Source: a virus. Taken from it: a DNA stretch of 22,383 nt. Location of the stretch: positions 1 through 22,383 of IMG/VR virus record IMGVR_UViG_3300025128_000381; one strand, 5' to 3'. Below the pieces are notes generated by a model. It was given only the letters and a program-made list of their open reading frames with translations. It did not search any database and had not been told where the DNA came from. This document shows, piece by piece, positions 7,080 through 15,310 of this stretch. A program made the position numbers and the translations under genes. Positions within the stretch are counted from its first letter, which is position 1. Each line of letters starts with the position of its first letter.

Positions 7080-8474
7080 TCACTTGGTGCCTATTCGCCT
7101 TAAAAAGACACGCTTCCCACTCTTTCTGCTTTTGAATAGTTTTGCTTTGTAATCTTTGAAATGTCTATCAGCGGTGCTTTTCGATACACCAGTGATGTTA
7201 GTATACTGGTTTATCATAGCGGACTTCCTTCGCCATCCATCCCCATGACCTTCCAACTCATACTCAGTGCAACTGCTATAGGCGTGAACCAATTCATCAA
7301 TTATCTTAGACTCTTTGGCTTTGTTACCGCCTATCTCTACTGAATCTTCAAGCCATGAAATCATATTATCGAATAAGTCTAATAGAATTTCTTTAGACAT
7401 ATCCACGTGTCTATCTGAAACTTCCCATTTTTCATCTAACACTGCAAAGTGAACTGAAAATATACCAAGATAATTTTCTATGGCTGGTGTAAACGATGCC
7501 ACGATTTCTGACATACTCGCATCCATATTCTTCAGCCTTTCAAAAATTTCATCAGATGCTTGGTATAACGCAGTGGAGTAATTTGGTCCTGCTGTAAACA
7601 TATCCCACATGTATTGTTGTGCGATATCTTCCTGACCCTCACGACCCATCTCACACCACTCAGTCCAAGAGGTTTCACTCAAGTTTAACAGACGGTCACG
7701 AACCCTTTTTTCTGTAGTCTTAAAGTAATCAACTATGTCATCTCTTGTCAAGTCTAAATGTTTAGATTTCTTTAAGAATGTTCCAAGCCTCTTGTTACTT
7801 ACTTCTTGTCGCATATCCATATCCCAATGCGACCAGTACAGTAGAACTCTTTGAAAGATACCTTTTGTTAATACATACTCTTTAACCCCCTTAGGTGGAT
7901 ACGTAGTTATCCAAAGAGAAACTAAAGATTCACATTCTACTTTGTCCCCTTTCATATGTTTTACTAAGATGTTACCTCCGCTACCTATTGCGTTACAGGC
8001 AGTTTGAAGATACAATACAGTTTCTTGACTGTGCTTGTTAGGATTAAGAAGTATAGAGCCTTCATCGAAGTTGATACCTTTTCTCCCAGCAAGAAGACCC
8101 GGGACTGTTTCTAATTCGTTAGTAGGTTTATTGTGCTCATCTAATACGGGTTGTAAGGAACCGATAAGACCTGCATCAGTGCCAGAAGAGAACATGTCGT
8201 AAGGCACTTCAATGGACTTCATGATATCTCCAATGAAATCCCAAGCGATAGATTTACCAGTTCTGCTCGGTTGAATCCAAAACACGTGAACTCTTGAATC
8301 GAGATGTGAATCACCTGTTGGGATTCTTACATACGGTAAGAGAACTTGACCTTGTATAAAGAAGAATGAAAGTAATCCGGGTATCTCGTTTTTCATCGAG
8401 GTGCGGGAGAAGTGTTGTAGGTATGCTTCAAGTATTGGGAAATTCTGTACTGCTTGGTAATTTATTGCTTTCAT
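7080..8474 (-). CDS. P-loop ATPase, candidate replicative helicase, with C-terminal winged helix
   Basis: This 464-residue protein has a Walker A-type segment QPSRTGKS (68-75; the first Gly of the consensus is missing) and a Walker B-type segment GINFDEGS (133-140). Further conserved-looking motifs follow, including SLWITTYPP and GIFQRVLLYW, which resemble the sensor and arginine-finger regions of viral and plasmid helicases of the D5, DUF3987 or MCM-like kinds. I cannot decide which family. The C-terminal 70 residues are basic and include ITGVSKSTADRHFKDY, a likely winged-helix DNA-binding segment. It sits among replication and repair genes, and no other helicase is visible in this window, so a role as replicative helicase is reasonable. 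An archaeal TATA-type element lies just upstream (8488-8510), and it may start a transcription unit. Confidence 0.6.
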   Translation of the reverse strand: MKAINYQAVQNFPILEAYLQHFSRTSMKNEIPGLLSFFFIQGQVLLPYVRIPTGDSHLDSRVHVFWIQPSRTGKSIAWDFIGDIMKSIEVPYDMFSSGTDAGLIGSLQPVLDEHNKPTNELETVPGLLAGRKGINFDEGSILLNPNKHSQETVLYLQTACNAIGSGGNILVKHMKGDKVECESLVSLWITTYPPKGVKEYVLTKGIFQRVLLYWSHWDMDMRQEVSNKRLGTFLKKSKHLDLTRDDIVDYFKTTEKRVRDRLLNLSETSWTEWCEMGREGQEDIAQQYMWDMFTAGPNYSTALYQASDEIFERLKNMDASMSEIVASFTPAIENYLGIFSVHFAVLDEKWEVSDRHVDMSKEILLDLFDNMISWLEDSVEIGGNKAKESKIIDELVHAYSSCTEYELEGHGDGWRRKSAMINQYTNITGVSKSTADRHFKDYKAKLFKSRKSGKRVFLRRIGTK

Positions 8475-8487
8475 GGTATCACACTCT

Positions 8488-8510
8488 CTTTCTCTTTATT
8501 GGTTTATATA
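8488..8510 (-). promoter_or_regulatory. Archaeal TATA-box promoter candidate upstream of helicase-like gene
   Basis: On the minus strand the element reads TATATAAACCAATAAAGAG followed by AAAG, ending 13 bases before the ATG at 8474. It lies in the 45-base gap after the ERCC4 nuclease gene, one of the longer gaps in the leftward block. With transcription starting about 27 bases after the TATA box centre, the mRNA would be leaderless or nearly so. A copy with 22 of 23 bases identical lies at 18564-18586 in front of the clamp-loader gene. Confidence 0.6.
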
Positions 8511-8519
8511 TCATTAATT

Positions 8520-9218
8520 TCACTTCTTCCTTCTTTCCTGTTTAACAGGCTCTTCACTTGTAAGTATTTTAACAATTAATTTTCTTCTGACATCACCTAA
8601 ACCTTTTATTTGTTTTAGTGATTCAGGGAAACACATCTCCTCTATACTACCGCATTTTTCAAGTATCCTTTCTGCGATTTCTCTACCAATACCCGGTACA
8701 GTCATTAGCATATCTAATCGTAAATCATTACTCGCTACCCTACGTAGGGATTGTGCTCCGTGTTTACTCGCTGGTTTGTGTATCTTCTCGTGTAACTTTA
8801 CTACAAACTGAGCGGCCTCACTTGTATTCGATGTAAAGAAAATCTGACAATCAAAGTCACTCATTACACGTGCGAGTGTTCCAGTAAGTTCGTTTTGAAT
8901 TTTTGAATATGATAAGTTGTTCCCGTTCTTTCTTGCTATTGCTACATATTTTTCTACAGTTCCGTGGACAACTAAAAAGAATCTTTCAAAGTTTGCATCC
9001 ATGTTATCCAACTGTCGCCATAGATGACCTGAATGTGATGATTGGAATAAGTCGGAAATGGATTTCGCTTCGACCAATGCTCCACCTAAAAGATAGTCAC
9101 CTACAATTAGGTTCTGTCTTACTACATACATACCTGCTTTCTTAGCACGTCTTTCTATAGATTCACATAGTGAACCTCTTTCATTACTATCTATAATTAA
9201 ATCTGGGTATTTAGGCAT
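8520..9218 (-). CDS. ERCC4/XPF-family nuclease with tandem helix-hairpin-helix
   Basis: This is a structure-specific DNA endonuclease of the XPF/Hef/Mus81 type, 232 residues without a helicase domain. The nuclease core runs from about residue 5 to 145. Key residues are D10 and E13 (DSNER), GDY (40-42), and VEAKS (49-53), which replaces the usual V-ERK-S, changing the family arginine to Ala51. Two HhH motifs follow: VPGIGREIAERI (174-185) and IKGLGDVRRKLI (204-215). A Lys/Arg tail ends the protein. It would cut flaps, forks or recombination intermediates. Its ATG overlaps the stop of the upstream zinc protein by 8 bases. The gap after it holds a promoter candidate for the next gene. Confidence 0.9.
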   Translation of the reverse strand: MPKYPDLIIDSNERGSLCESIERRAKKAGMYVVRQNLIVGDYLLGGALVEAKSISDLFQSSHSGHLWRQLDNMDANFERFFLVVHGTVEKYVAIARKNGNNLSYSKIQNELTGTLARVMSDFDCQIFFTSNTSEAAQFVVKLHEKIHKPASKHGAQSLRRVASNDLRLDMLMTVPGIGREIAERILEKCGSIEEMCFPESLKQIKGLGDVRRKLIVKILTSEEPVKQERRKK

Positions 9219-9453
9219 TTTCTTTCCCCCAATGGTATCTACATAAGTCTGATTTTTTACTGAATCTAAATGCTTTACATTTATCCCCGCCTACACGGAC
9301 ATTCGTACATCTGTAATCATCATTAAGTAACTCTTTAGCATTACTTCTACAAATCGTGCAGATGATTAAATAACCTTCATCAGCCTCCATTGCACGTTTT
9401 AATCTCTGAGTAGATTTTAATCTCCCACCACATACTTCGCAATTTATTGGCAT
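9211..9453 (-). CDS. Small multi-cysteine zinc protein
   Basis: This 80-residue protein has two likely zinc sites. CEVC (5-8) pairs with CTIC (32-35), giving a ribbon-like CxxC-x23-CxxC pattern. A second set follows with Cys at about 49, 59 and 70 and a closing His in CRYHWG. It starts at ATG 9453, just after the primase stop, with the G-rich GGGGG run at the primase end as ribosome binding site. It overlaps the ERCC4 nuclease start. The position between primase and nuclease suggests a DNA- or protein-binding accessory role in replication. I do not recognise the family. Confidence 0.7.
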   Translation of the reverse strand: MPINCEVCGGRLKSTQRLKRAMEADEGYLIICTICRSNAKELLNDDYRCTNVRVGGDKCKAFRFSKKSDLCRYHWGKENA

Positions 9454-9455
9454 AA

Positions 9456-10553
9456 TTAAACCCCCTCAGTCCCCATACTTCCGTCGTAATATTGACACTT
9501 ACCTATACAGAAACCTTCAGTGTATAGAGTAGAGCATGACGCATGGGGGTATCCTTTGGTTACTATGCTTTCAACCTGTTCAATTGTTTTTTCTTTTTTG
9601 TAATCCACCCATCCTTGACTAGCACAAAAATTACTTATCTGTTCAACATGTTTTTTCTTTTCTACATCACTTACACGTATAGCAGGGAAGAACATACGGA
9701 GTCTATCCGCTAAGTATGATGCTAGATGATACCTTGCTCTATGAATTGGATTTCCCTCTCCTAACGCTGCTTGAGCGAGGCAAGGTAAGATATGAAGATT
9801 TTCAAAAGAGACAGGTGGGATATAAACAGGTTTGATATCATTGACATTCATAAAACGATTTTTGATTACTTCAAATTCAAGAGTGTTATGACCAATCGGT
9901 ATGTAACCCGATGAGGCTTCCTGTGCTTTATCCATGAAGTAATCATAATCCCCTTCGATGATATCTTTACTCTCCAAGGGTATGGACCAGCACTCTCTTT
10001 TAGCATTGTAAGAGTTAGGTATTCTTATCATACCACTTGTATCAAATGCAACCGTTGGGTCGTTACATCTCAATCCACCGAGTTTCTTATCCCATGCATT
10101 AATTAGTAATCTTCCTGAATACTTTATTCTTGAAAGTTCGTTACCGTTTTTAGGATTAAGCGTTTTTGATATCGGAACCCATACATGAAAACCACCACCA
10201 CTAAACCAGACATAGTGTAAGATATTCTCCTTCAAAAACATTTTATGTAACTTAGTAACCTCTTTATGAGGAACATCGAAAGGAACATCTTTACCATTAC
10301 TCTTGAAATCTTTACAATCGAAATCCATTACAAAGTGATGAATCTTAGGAGTATTGTAATCTACCCGATGGTGTTTTGGTGCTTCGGTATTAGTGAAACC
10401 ATAAGCGGTAAAGTATACATTACCACTTCCAGATTTACCTCGCCAATACCTTTCTAATTCGTCTGAAGATTTTACAAGCCTACGCCAACCCCTACCACCA
10501 TTACTTTTGATTTCAAGAACTTCCCTTGGGAAGTCTAGGGGTATAAACGACAC
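9456..10553 (-). CDS. Archaeo-eukaryotic primase with PriL-like iron-sulfur C-terminus
   Basis: This enzyme makes RNA or DNA primers for replication. The start is GTG 10553, with GGTGATACA just upstream. The catalytic AEP domain shows the metal-binding DFD (D77 and D79 in FVMDFDC), SGGGFH (118-123, His123), and FDTSGMIRIP (third acid D171, Arg177). The C-terminal third resembles the iron-sulfur domain of the large primase subunit: ILPCLAQAA (Cys258), then YLADRL, and finally Cys340, Cys349 and Cys353 in a compact C-x8-C-x3-C. The protein therefore looks like a PriS-PriL-CTD fusion in 365 residues, an organisation described for some archaeal mobile-element primases. The iron-sulfur assignment rests on four cysteines and surrounding motifs by eye. 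Confidence 0.85.
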   Translation of the reverse strand: MSFIPLDFPREVLEIKSNGGRGWRRLVKSSDELERYWRGKSGSGNVYFTAYGFTNTEAPKHHRVDYNTPKIHHFVMDFDCKDFKSNGKDVPFDVPHKEVTKLHKMFLKENILHYVWFSGGGFHVWVPISKTLNPKNGNELSRIKYSGRLLINAWDKKLGGLRCNDPTVAFDTSGMIRIPNSYNAKRECWSIPLESKDIIEGDYDYFMDKAQEASSGYIPIGHNTLEFEVIKNRFMNVNDIKPVYIPPVSFENLHILPCLAQAALGEGNPIHRARYHLASYLADRLRMFFPAIRVSDVEKKKHVEQISNFCASQGWVDYKKEKTIEQVESIVTKGYPHASCSTLYTEGFCIGKCQYYDGSMGTEGV

Positions 10554-10557
10554 TGTA

Positions 10558-10857
10558 TCACCTTTGAGTATATAGGTATGAGTTAATATCTTTTACAATT
10601 ATATTTACCGTTTCTAATATTTTATCATCTAATAAATGAGCAGGGTTTAGGTAATAAATTATATTCTTAGGCAAACTAATTTCTGGTTCGTTTTCTAAAT
10701 CTACGAACTCATTCAGTGTAGTTTGTCTACCAACTACCCTATTGAAAACCTTTGAGCCACCTCTAAAACCAGTGCCTTTCTTCAGTTCTACAATATATTC
10801 TTCTCTATCCATTACAGCATTTACATACATTTCCATCAATTTTATTTTTATTTTCAT
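10558..10857 (-). CDS. Hypothetical protein with possible PCNA-interacting motif
   Basis: This 99-residue protein starts at ATG 10857, preceded by GGAGGAT. The N-terminus is Lys/Ile-rich. Residues 45-52 read QTTLNEFV, close to the archaeal PIP-box pattern QxTLxxFF, except that the last residue is Val, and the motif is internal and not terminal. The rest holds a predicted helix near the C-terminus (DDKILETVNIIVKDIN). It sits between the Cas4-like nuclease and the primase in a replication operon that also encodes a sliding clamp, which makes a clamp-binding role plausible. I recognise no domain. Confidence 0.6.
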   Translation of the reverse strand: MKIKIKLMEMYVNAVMDREEYIVELKKGTGFRGGSKVFNRVVGRQTTLNEFVDLENEPEISLPKNIIYYLNPAHLLDDKILETVNIIVKDINSYLYTQR

Positions 10858-10859
10858 TT

Positions 10860-11888
10860 TTAATCCTCCATTATTTCATCAAGGAATTCATCTGTTATCG
10901 ACCAAAAAGAACAATGTTCTACATGGTCGCACCACGAACATTTCATACGATTGTTCGCAAGCATCTCTTCGATTGTCTCCCCTTCCTTCTTCTTTCCAAG
11001 CCATGGACTTGGTGCGAAATCCATTTCTAAGTGTGCCTTTACTAGTTTAACTAAACCCTTCTCGACACTTCTTAAAGCGTATTTACCACCCTTCTTTGCA
11101 TCTTCATAGAAGATGGTAGGGCCTTCTCCATCAGCCATACCCCCACCCGGGAACTCCCAACCCCAATTAGTTACCGGGAGGAACTCTTGGTGAGGACTAT
11201 GCTCAATCATCATTTTGTAGAATCCTAATTCTTTGCGCATTGAAGGAACTTTACTTCTAGCCTTATATTTACCAGTCTTCAATTCCATAGGTGCAAAACC
11301 ACCTTCATCTGTAGCGAATATACTATCGATAAATCCATTCATATGAATAGGGATAAACTCTCCATCTACCTCTACATATCGTGAAGCCTGTATATTAGGC
11401 TCCACCGCAACAGGCTCCCAGTTGACCCCTTTTGAATGGACCAGTCTATAAAATTGCCAGTTGACCCACTGAGTGATTTGTTCTTCTTCACCATACATGT
11501 ATGGCTCAGGTGGAGACGGTACTGCACTATGCATTAGTTCCATGGCATCGTCAATATTATTTTGTTCAATTAATTTTAGTACACTATCTTTCAGTGTGAA
11601 GTTATTCCAAAACCACTCGGCCATATCGTGAACGTTCTTGCCTCTAACATGGTGAGGTTGCTCCTCTCCTCTTAGACCCTTGAACTTCTCAAGATAGTAT
11701 TGATGGGCACACCAGTTGAAAGTGCCGTAACTTGATTTGGTTACACGTAGAATTTTATCTTGGTCTACTTTAGGATTCCAATCATACTTACTTTTCTTGT
11801 ATGACTCTGCCTCTTTGTTATTACCTGTCTTTTCTAAGTAATCATCAATCTTTTGACGACTATCATCACCTGATGGATTCCATCTCAT
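10860..11888 (-). CDS. Cas4/RecB-like PD-(D/E)XK nuclease with four-cysteine iron-sulfur motif
   Basis: This is a probable DNA exonuclease of the Cas4/AddB/Dna2 type, 342 residues. The start chosen is ATG 11888, which overlaps the upstream stop by ATGA; the open frame extends 24 codons further but that part reads as a shadow of the upstream gene. Cys60 (in TFNWCAHQYY), followed by Cys317, Cys320 and Cys326 (KCSWCDHVEHC), matches the split iron-sulfur cysteine arrangement of the family. Nuclease motifs are His87 in GKNVHDMAEW, Asp188 in NGFIDSIF, and Glu202 and Lys204 in PMELKTGK. It is longer than stand-alone Cas4 (about 200). No CRISPR array or other cas gene is visible, so a role in DNA end processing or recombination is more likely than adaptation. 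Confidence 0.87.
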   Translation of the reverse strand: MRWNPSGDDSRQKIDDYLEKTGNNKEAESYKKSKYDWNPKVDQDKILRVTKSSYGTFNWCAHQYYLEKFKGLRGEEQPHHVRGKNVHDMAEWFWNNFTLKDSVLKLIEQNNIDDAMELMHSAVPSPPEPYMYGEEEQITQWVNWQFYRLVHSKGVNWEPVAVEPNIQASRYVEVDGEFIPIHMNGFIDSIFATDEGGFAPMELKTGKYKARSKVPSMRKELGFYKMMIEHSPHQEFLPVTNWGWEFPGGGMADGEGPTIFYEDAKKGGKYALRSVEKGLVKLVKAHLEMDFAPSPWLGKKKEGETIEEMLANNRMKCSWCDHVEHCSFWSITDEFLDEIMED

Positions 11889-12067
11889 TCTACCATCCCC
11901 AGTAACTTCTCGACATATACAGCCGCATCCATTAACTCTTCCTGTAGATGGACTAACCACTGACGTATAGAAAGAACCTCTTCTTCCATAGTTACACCGT
12001 ATTTCTCCTTACCTACTTCAGAGCGGGTTTTAATTTTCTTACATACTTCATCTTCAATTGCACTCAT
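11885..12067 (-). CDS. MazG-like small protein (putative nucleotide pyrophosphohydrolase)
   Basis: This 60-residue protein has the motif WLVHLQEELMDAAVYVEKL (about 37-55), preceded by RSEVGKEKYG. The combination KYG, then W-L-x-H-x-x-E-E-x-x-D-A-x-x-Y, is common in small phage MazG-like or dNTP pyrophosphohydrolase-related proteins, whose acidic EExxD helix binds magnesium. The domain here is short and probably needs to oligomerise. The start ATG 12067 overlaps the polymerase stop by 4 bases, with GGTGAT upstream. It could adjust nucleotide pools for replication, but activity is not certain. Confidence 0.55.
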   Translation of the reverse strand: MSAIEDEVCKKIKTRSEVGKEKYGVTMEEEVLSIRQWLVHLQEELMDAAVYVEKLLGMVE

Positions 12068-14481
12068 ACTGTATCACCCATTAACGATTCAAATGTTCTT
12101 GGTATTCTTTTCACTGTTAATCTATCTACATCCCAATCTAATGTTTCATAAACAAGTTTTAACTTCGCAGTTATCCATTTAGTTACACAGTTCGGCCAGT
12201 CTATGACATACCCATCAAGTTGTTCTATTTCATCGAAAGCGATAACGTTACACTGCGGTTGACCTTCAGGAACCCCATCAATGAAAAGCCACTTTATACT
12301 TTCACCCTTCTCATATTCAGTGCCAAGGAACTTATTAGAATATCTCGCAGCCTTTACAGTATTAGGCACGACCTTATCGTATTCCTTGAGTTCTTTCTGT
12401 ATACGTCCATAGGCAGCAACGTCATCTATCTCGCAATCTCCAGCGTAGACTTGTTTTACTATAGGTCTTATTTTATTAAAAACTTCCTTTTCTTCTGCCC
12501 CGTTACATATCATAGTAAAAATTTCACGCTGAACGTTCTTACTAAGTGGAGGAGCATTTGCTGCTTTCATTTCAAACCCTGTAACTTTCATGTCACCTTT
12601 ATCCTCAGGAGGCCATGACTTAATTCCAAAGTTTCTATTCTTAGTAGCAGCAGTAAACCAATACGGGAAGAAGGCTTCAAACTCTACATCAAGGTATGGT
12701 AGATTCATTTTATTCTGTGCGATATCGGTAAGTGTTTCGCATAATTCCTCTGCTTCGTCGAAGGGGACTTGAACATAGACTGAATCAGTGTGACCGGCAA
12801 GTGCTCTATAACCACGCTTCTCACTTTCATCCACTAACATAGTGATTGCTTCTCTACCAAGATAAGTGATACATTGCGCTATTGCGTAACTACCCCATTG
12901 CCCTGCTACCTTCTTACTACCTGTAAGCCCATAGATAGCATTGACAGCAACTTTAACAGCCATCTGTAACATATTGAATCCGAGTTTCTCATCAGGGTCA
13001 TCAGCCTCATTCATGAGTTTCTTGTAGTGCTTCCTCAATGCAAGCATCTCTTTGACCACTGACGGTAGTATACCTTCCTCATCCTGTTTCCAGTGGAATG
13101 TCCCACCAGTCCCCGGCATAGCGGTCCCTTTGTCATCTAACTTTGGTGGAACTTTCACTGTTAAAATATTATCTCCGGGTTCATCAACTAGTGTCGTATA
13201 ACATAGATTAGCACTTGTAATAATATTAGGATATAGAGATGCAAAGTCTTTCAGTGCAACGTTTTCATGACGACCCGGAACAGGAGGCATTACCCATGCA
13301 GCCTGTAACTCTGGTCTTTCTTGAATGTAAGATGATGGAGCCTTTAGGTCAGTCCTTCTCCCAATCAACCCTCTAAAGTAACGACTTACTTTGTGAGTGC
13401 TTCCAAAGGAAACACCTGCTAACTGTTGCATAGCGATGTGATATGATATACAATTCAACTTCTCATCGCAGTTTCTAAGTAGTGTAGTATCCACTAAACA
13501 GTAATCAACGAAATCCTGCCAGTAGTCTCTCCATCCATTGTGGACAGTCATACCATCTATTTTACTTGTTAATTTTTCACCAAGCCCGAGAGCAGTAGCG
13601 AACCATTCTAACTTCCTTGATTGTGCTTGCCCTCTACCTGACTTCTGCCATATAGATTCAAAACCACTTCCATCAGTCCACTGAGCAGCAGTATCAAATA
13701 TCAATCGTCCCTTTATGGGCTGCGCTGTAGTGCGATAAGCACCTCTAGTCTTTGGAGGAGGGTGGAAATGATTTACCGGAGAGAGACGGTCACGTTGCGC
13801 TCCTAGTCGTCTGTAAAGATGAGGCAGGTCAGCCCATGCAATAGCGTGAGCAACTAAGATGTCAGGATTACACTCATCGAGATAGTCAAGGAAGCCATCA
13901 TGCATCCTGTCTTCATTAGGATAAAGACGAAGTTCGTAACCTCCATACCTATCGACCCATGTGTTCTTTGTGATGGTGTCACGGATGCTTGCCTGACTCC
14001 ATGCGAACACGACAGGGTGTGGACTGAATGAATCAGAGACAGCCATTACAGTAGTGAAGTCTTCATCACCTGTATCCCATTCAAGGTCAAAATACCATAT
14101 ACGTGGTTTGAACTCAGGGAGTTTATCAGGATAATTAGTGAGTAGGATTTGGTCGAGGTAATTTAAATCAGCCTCATAAGTCCACTTCGGACATTTATCT
14201 TTTATTTGCCAAAGTGTATTGGGATGGTCAACAGTTACTTTCAGTATTGTTTTTCCATCTATTCCCTTTGCTTTAATCTCAGGATGAACAGTAGCATTGT
14301 ATGCCTTCAGTCTACTCATTATCCATTTAGGAGCATTCTCAGCAACCCAACAAGATGGCTTGACATAATCATCATCTCCTTCCATGATGTATCTCTCATG
14401 TAATACACCATCAGACCCACGAGTGCGCTCATAGATTACAGGCGGGTCATCGAAGAAATCCGAAAACCAGTCGATTATCAT
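12064..14481 (-). CDS. polB: Family B DNA polymerase with proofreading exonuclease
   Basis: This is the replicative DNA polymerase, 805 residues. Exonuclease motifs are FDLEWD (D132, E134), PDILVAHAIAWADLPHL (D218; the usual GYN is replaced by AHA) and YCLVD (327-331, D331). Polymerase motif A is DFASLYPNII (D412). Motif B is K510VAVNAIYGLTG with Asn514, Tyr517 and Gly518. Motif C reads GHTDSVYV (H564, D566), where nearly all family members have GDTDS, so the first aspartate is histidine. A thumb-associated TGFEMK replaces the usual KGxE. The gene starts one base into the clamp stop (TGATG) and its stop overlaps the MazG-like gene by 4 bases. No PCNA-binding box is obvious at the C-terminus. 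The family is certain; the effect of the motif C change is not. Confidence 0.96.
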   Translation of the reverse strand: MIIDWFSDFFDDPPVIYERTRGSDGVLHERYIMEGDDDYVKPSCWVAENAPKWIMSRLKAYNATVHPEIKAKGIDGKTILKVTVDHPNTLWQIKDKCPKWTYEADLNYLDQILLTNYPDKLPEFKPRIWYFDLEWDTGDEDFTTVMAVSDSFSPHPVVFAWSQASIRDTITKNTWVDRYGGYELRLYPNEDRMHDGFLDYLDECNPDILVAHAIAWADLPHLYRRLGAQRDRLSPVNHFHPPPKTRGAYRTTAQPIKGRLIFDTAAQWTDGSGFESIWQKSGRGQAQSRKLEWFATALGLGEKLTSKIDGMTVHNGWRDYWQDFVDYCLVDTTLLRNCDEKLNCISYHIAMQQLAGVSFGSTHKVSRYFRGLIGRRTDLKAPSSYIQERPELQAAWVMPPVPGRHENVALKDFASLYPNIITSANLCYTTLVDEPGDNILTVKVPPKLDDKGTAMPGTGGTFHWKQDEEGILPSVVKEMLALRKHYKKLMNEADDPDEKLGFNMLQMAVKVAVNAIYGLTGSKKVAGQWGSYAIAQCITYLGREAITMLVDESEKRGYRALAGHTDSVYVQVPFDEAEELCETLTDIAQNKMNLPYLDVEFEAFFPYWFTAATKNRNFGIKSWPPEDKGDMKVTGFEMKAANAPPLSKNVQREIFTMICNGAEEKEVFNKIRPIVKQVYAGDCEIDDVAAYGRIQKELKEYDKVVPNTVKAARYSNKFLGTEYEKGESIKWLFIDGVPEGQPQCNVIAFDEIEQLDGYVIDWPNCVTKWITAKLKLVYETLDWDVDRLTVKRIPRTFESLMGDTV

Positions 14482-15233
14482 CAGTCATCACTCTCGTCTA
14501 AGATGAATAGAAGTGTGTTGTCTTGCTCAAATATAACAGGAGTTTGGATTCCTAAATGCATACGTGTAATCCCATCATCAAGGAAATTCAAACATGTCGG
14601 TAACCATTCTCCAAAATATGATTCTACAGTAGTAGCAGGGCCATCAGTATCAGTCGCTTCAACAGTTGAAAACAAACGCCCACTCGATGCTTTACCAGCC
14701 ACTATACCCATTTCATTTTCACCACAATGGATACGCAACTTAAATTGAGCATCTTTAGAAATTAAAGTTTTCATTCCTGATAACGAAAGTAAATCATGTG
14801 TAGGTATAGTTGAGTGTGTGCTTAGTGACATATCACCAAGTTCAGACCAACCACTCTCTTCGCATTTCTTGAGGAACTTTCTTATCACTACTGCTTTAAT
14901 ACCGGACTCTATATCATCTGTGCTAGGTAGTTGGAGTTTGTTACCTCCAGCCTCTAAGTGTAATGGTTTCTTTGGAGATACCTGCCTGAAGATAACTTCA
15001 TCACGCTTAGTTGCTTTCAAAAACTTGAGGACTTTATCTAAGTCTGCAATATGTATAGCACCTTCTTCATTTACTTTAACAGGTAAATATTGTTTACGAA
15101 GGTAATAATGTGCATATCCAATCTCAATAGTAATTCTAGCACCAGCACAATCGATACGTAAGTCAGGTATATCTTTACAAAATCCTGACAGGAAGTTTAG
15201 GAACTTCTTTGTATTTACTGTTATTTTTGTCAT
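14481..15233 (-). CDS. PCNA-like DNA sliding clamp
   Basis: This 250-residue protein is called as the processivity clamp for the polymerase encoded immediately downstream. The start is ATG 15233 (MTKITVNTKKF), preceded by GGAGTTGAT; an in-frame TTG further upstream gives 29 extra residues with no family character and is rejected. The length matches archaeal PCNA (about 245-250). Alternating strands such as ITIEIGYAHYYLRK and FKLRIHCGENEMGIVAG and the end TPVIFEQDNTLLFILDES fit the clamp C-terminal domain, where a proline and hydrophobic strand precede an acidic tail. Identity is divergent, and the call leans on the neighbours: DNA polymerase and a clamp loader in the same operon. Confidence 0.72.
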   Translation of the reverse strand: MTKITVNTKKFLNFLSGFCKDIPDLRIDCAGARITIEIGYAHYYLRKQYLPVKVNEEGAIHIADLDKVLKFLKATKRDEVIFRQVSPKKPLHLEAGGNKLQLPSTDDIESGIKAVVIRKFLKKCEESGWSELGDMSLSTHSTIPTHDLLSLSGMKTLISKDAQFKLRIHCGENEMGIVAGKASSGRLFSTVEATDTDGPATTVESYFGEWLPTCLNFLDDGITRMHLGIQTPVIFEQDNTLLFILDESDD

Positions 15234-15310
15234 ATTATCAACTCCTGTAATGTAGGGGAAAAGGCGGGAGGGATACCGCTGTACGGGTAATACCGAAAGT
15301 TCCTTTTCAT
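15230..15310 (-). CDS. Putative 26-aa leader peptide or micro-gene before the clamp
   Basis: A 26-codon frame starts at ATG 15310 and its stop overlaps the clamp start (ATGA), the same joint used between many genes here. The peptide begins MKRNFRYYPYSGIPPAFSP and ends LQELII. Only a weak AGGT lies about 12 bases upstream, so support is limited. Against it, the same bases form nested inverted repeats. If real, it might couple clamp translation to upstream ribosomes. Confidence 0.3.
   Translation of the reverse strand: MKRNFRYYPYSGIPPAFSPTLQELII

Noticed and set aside
10560-10580. TATA-like CTATATACT upstream of the primase
   Set aside because: It lies in the coding end of the upstream gene and lacks the extended conserved tail of the two promoter candidates.
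10860-11888. CRISPR-Cas adaptation locus suggested by the Cas4-like protein
   Set aside because: No repeat-spacer array, cas1 or cas2 is present; replication neighbours suggest a DNA-processing nuclease.
11889-11960. N-terminal extension of the Cas4-like nuclease
   Set aside because: It is a shadow of the MazG-like gene; ATG 11888 gives the standard ATGA overlap.
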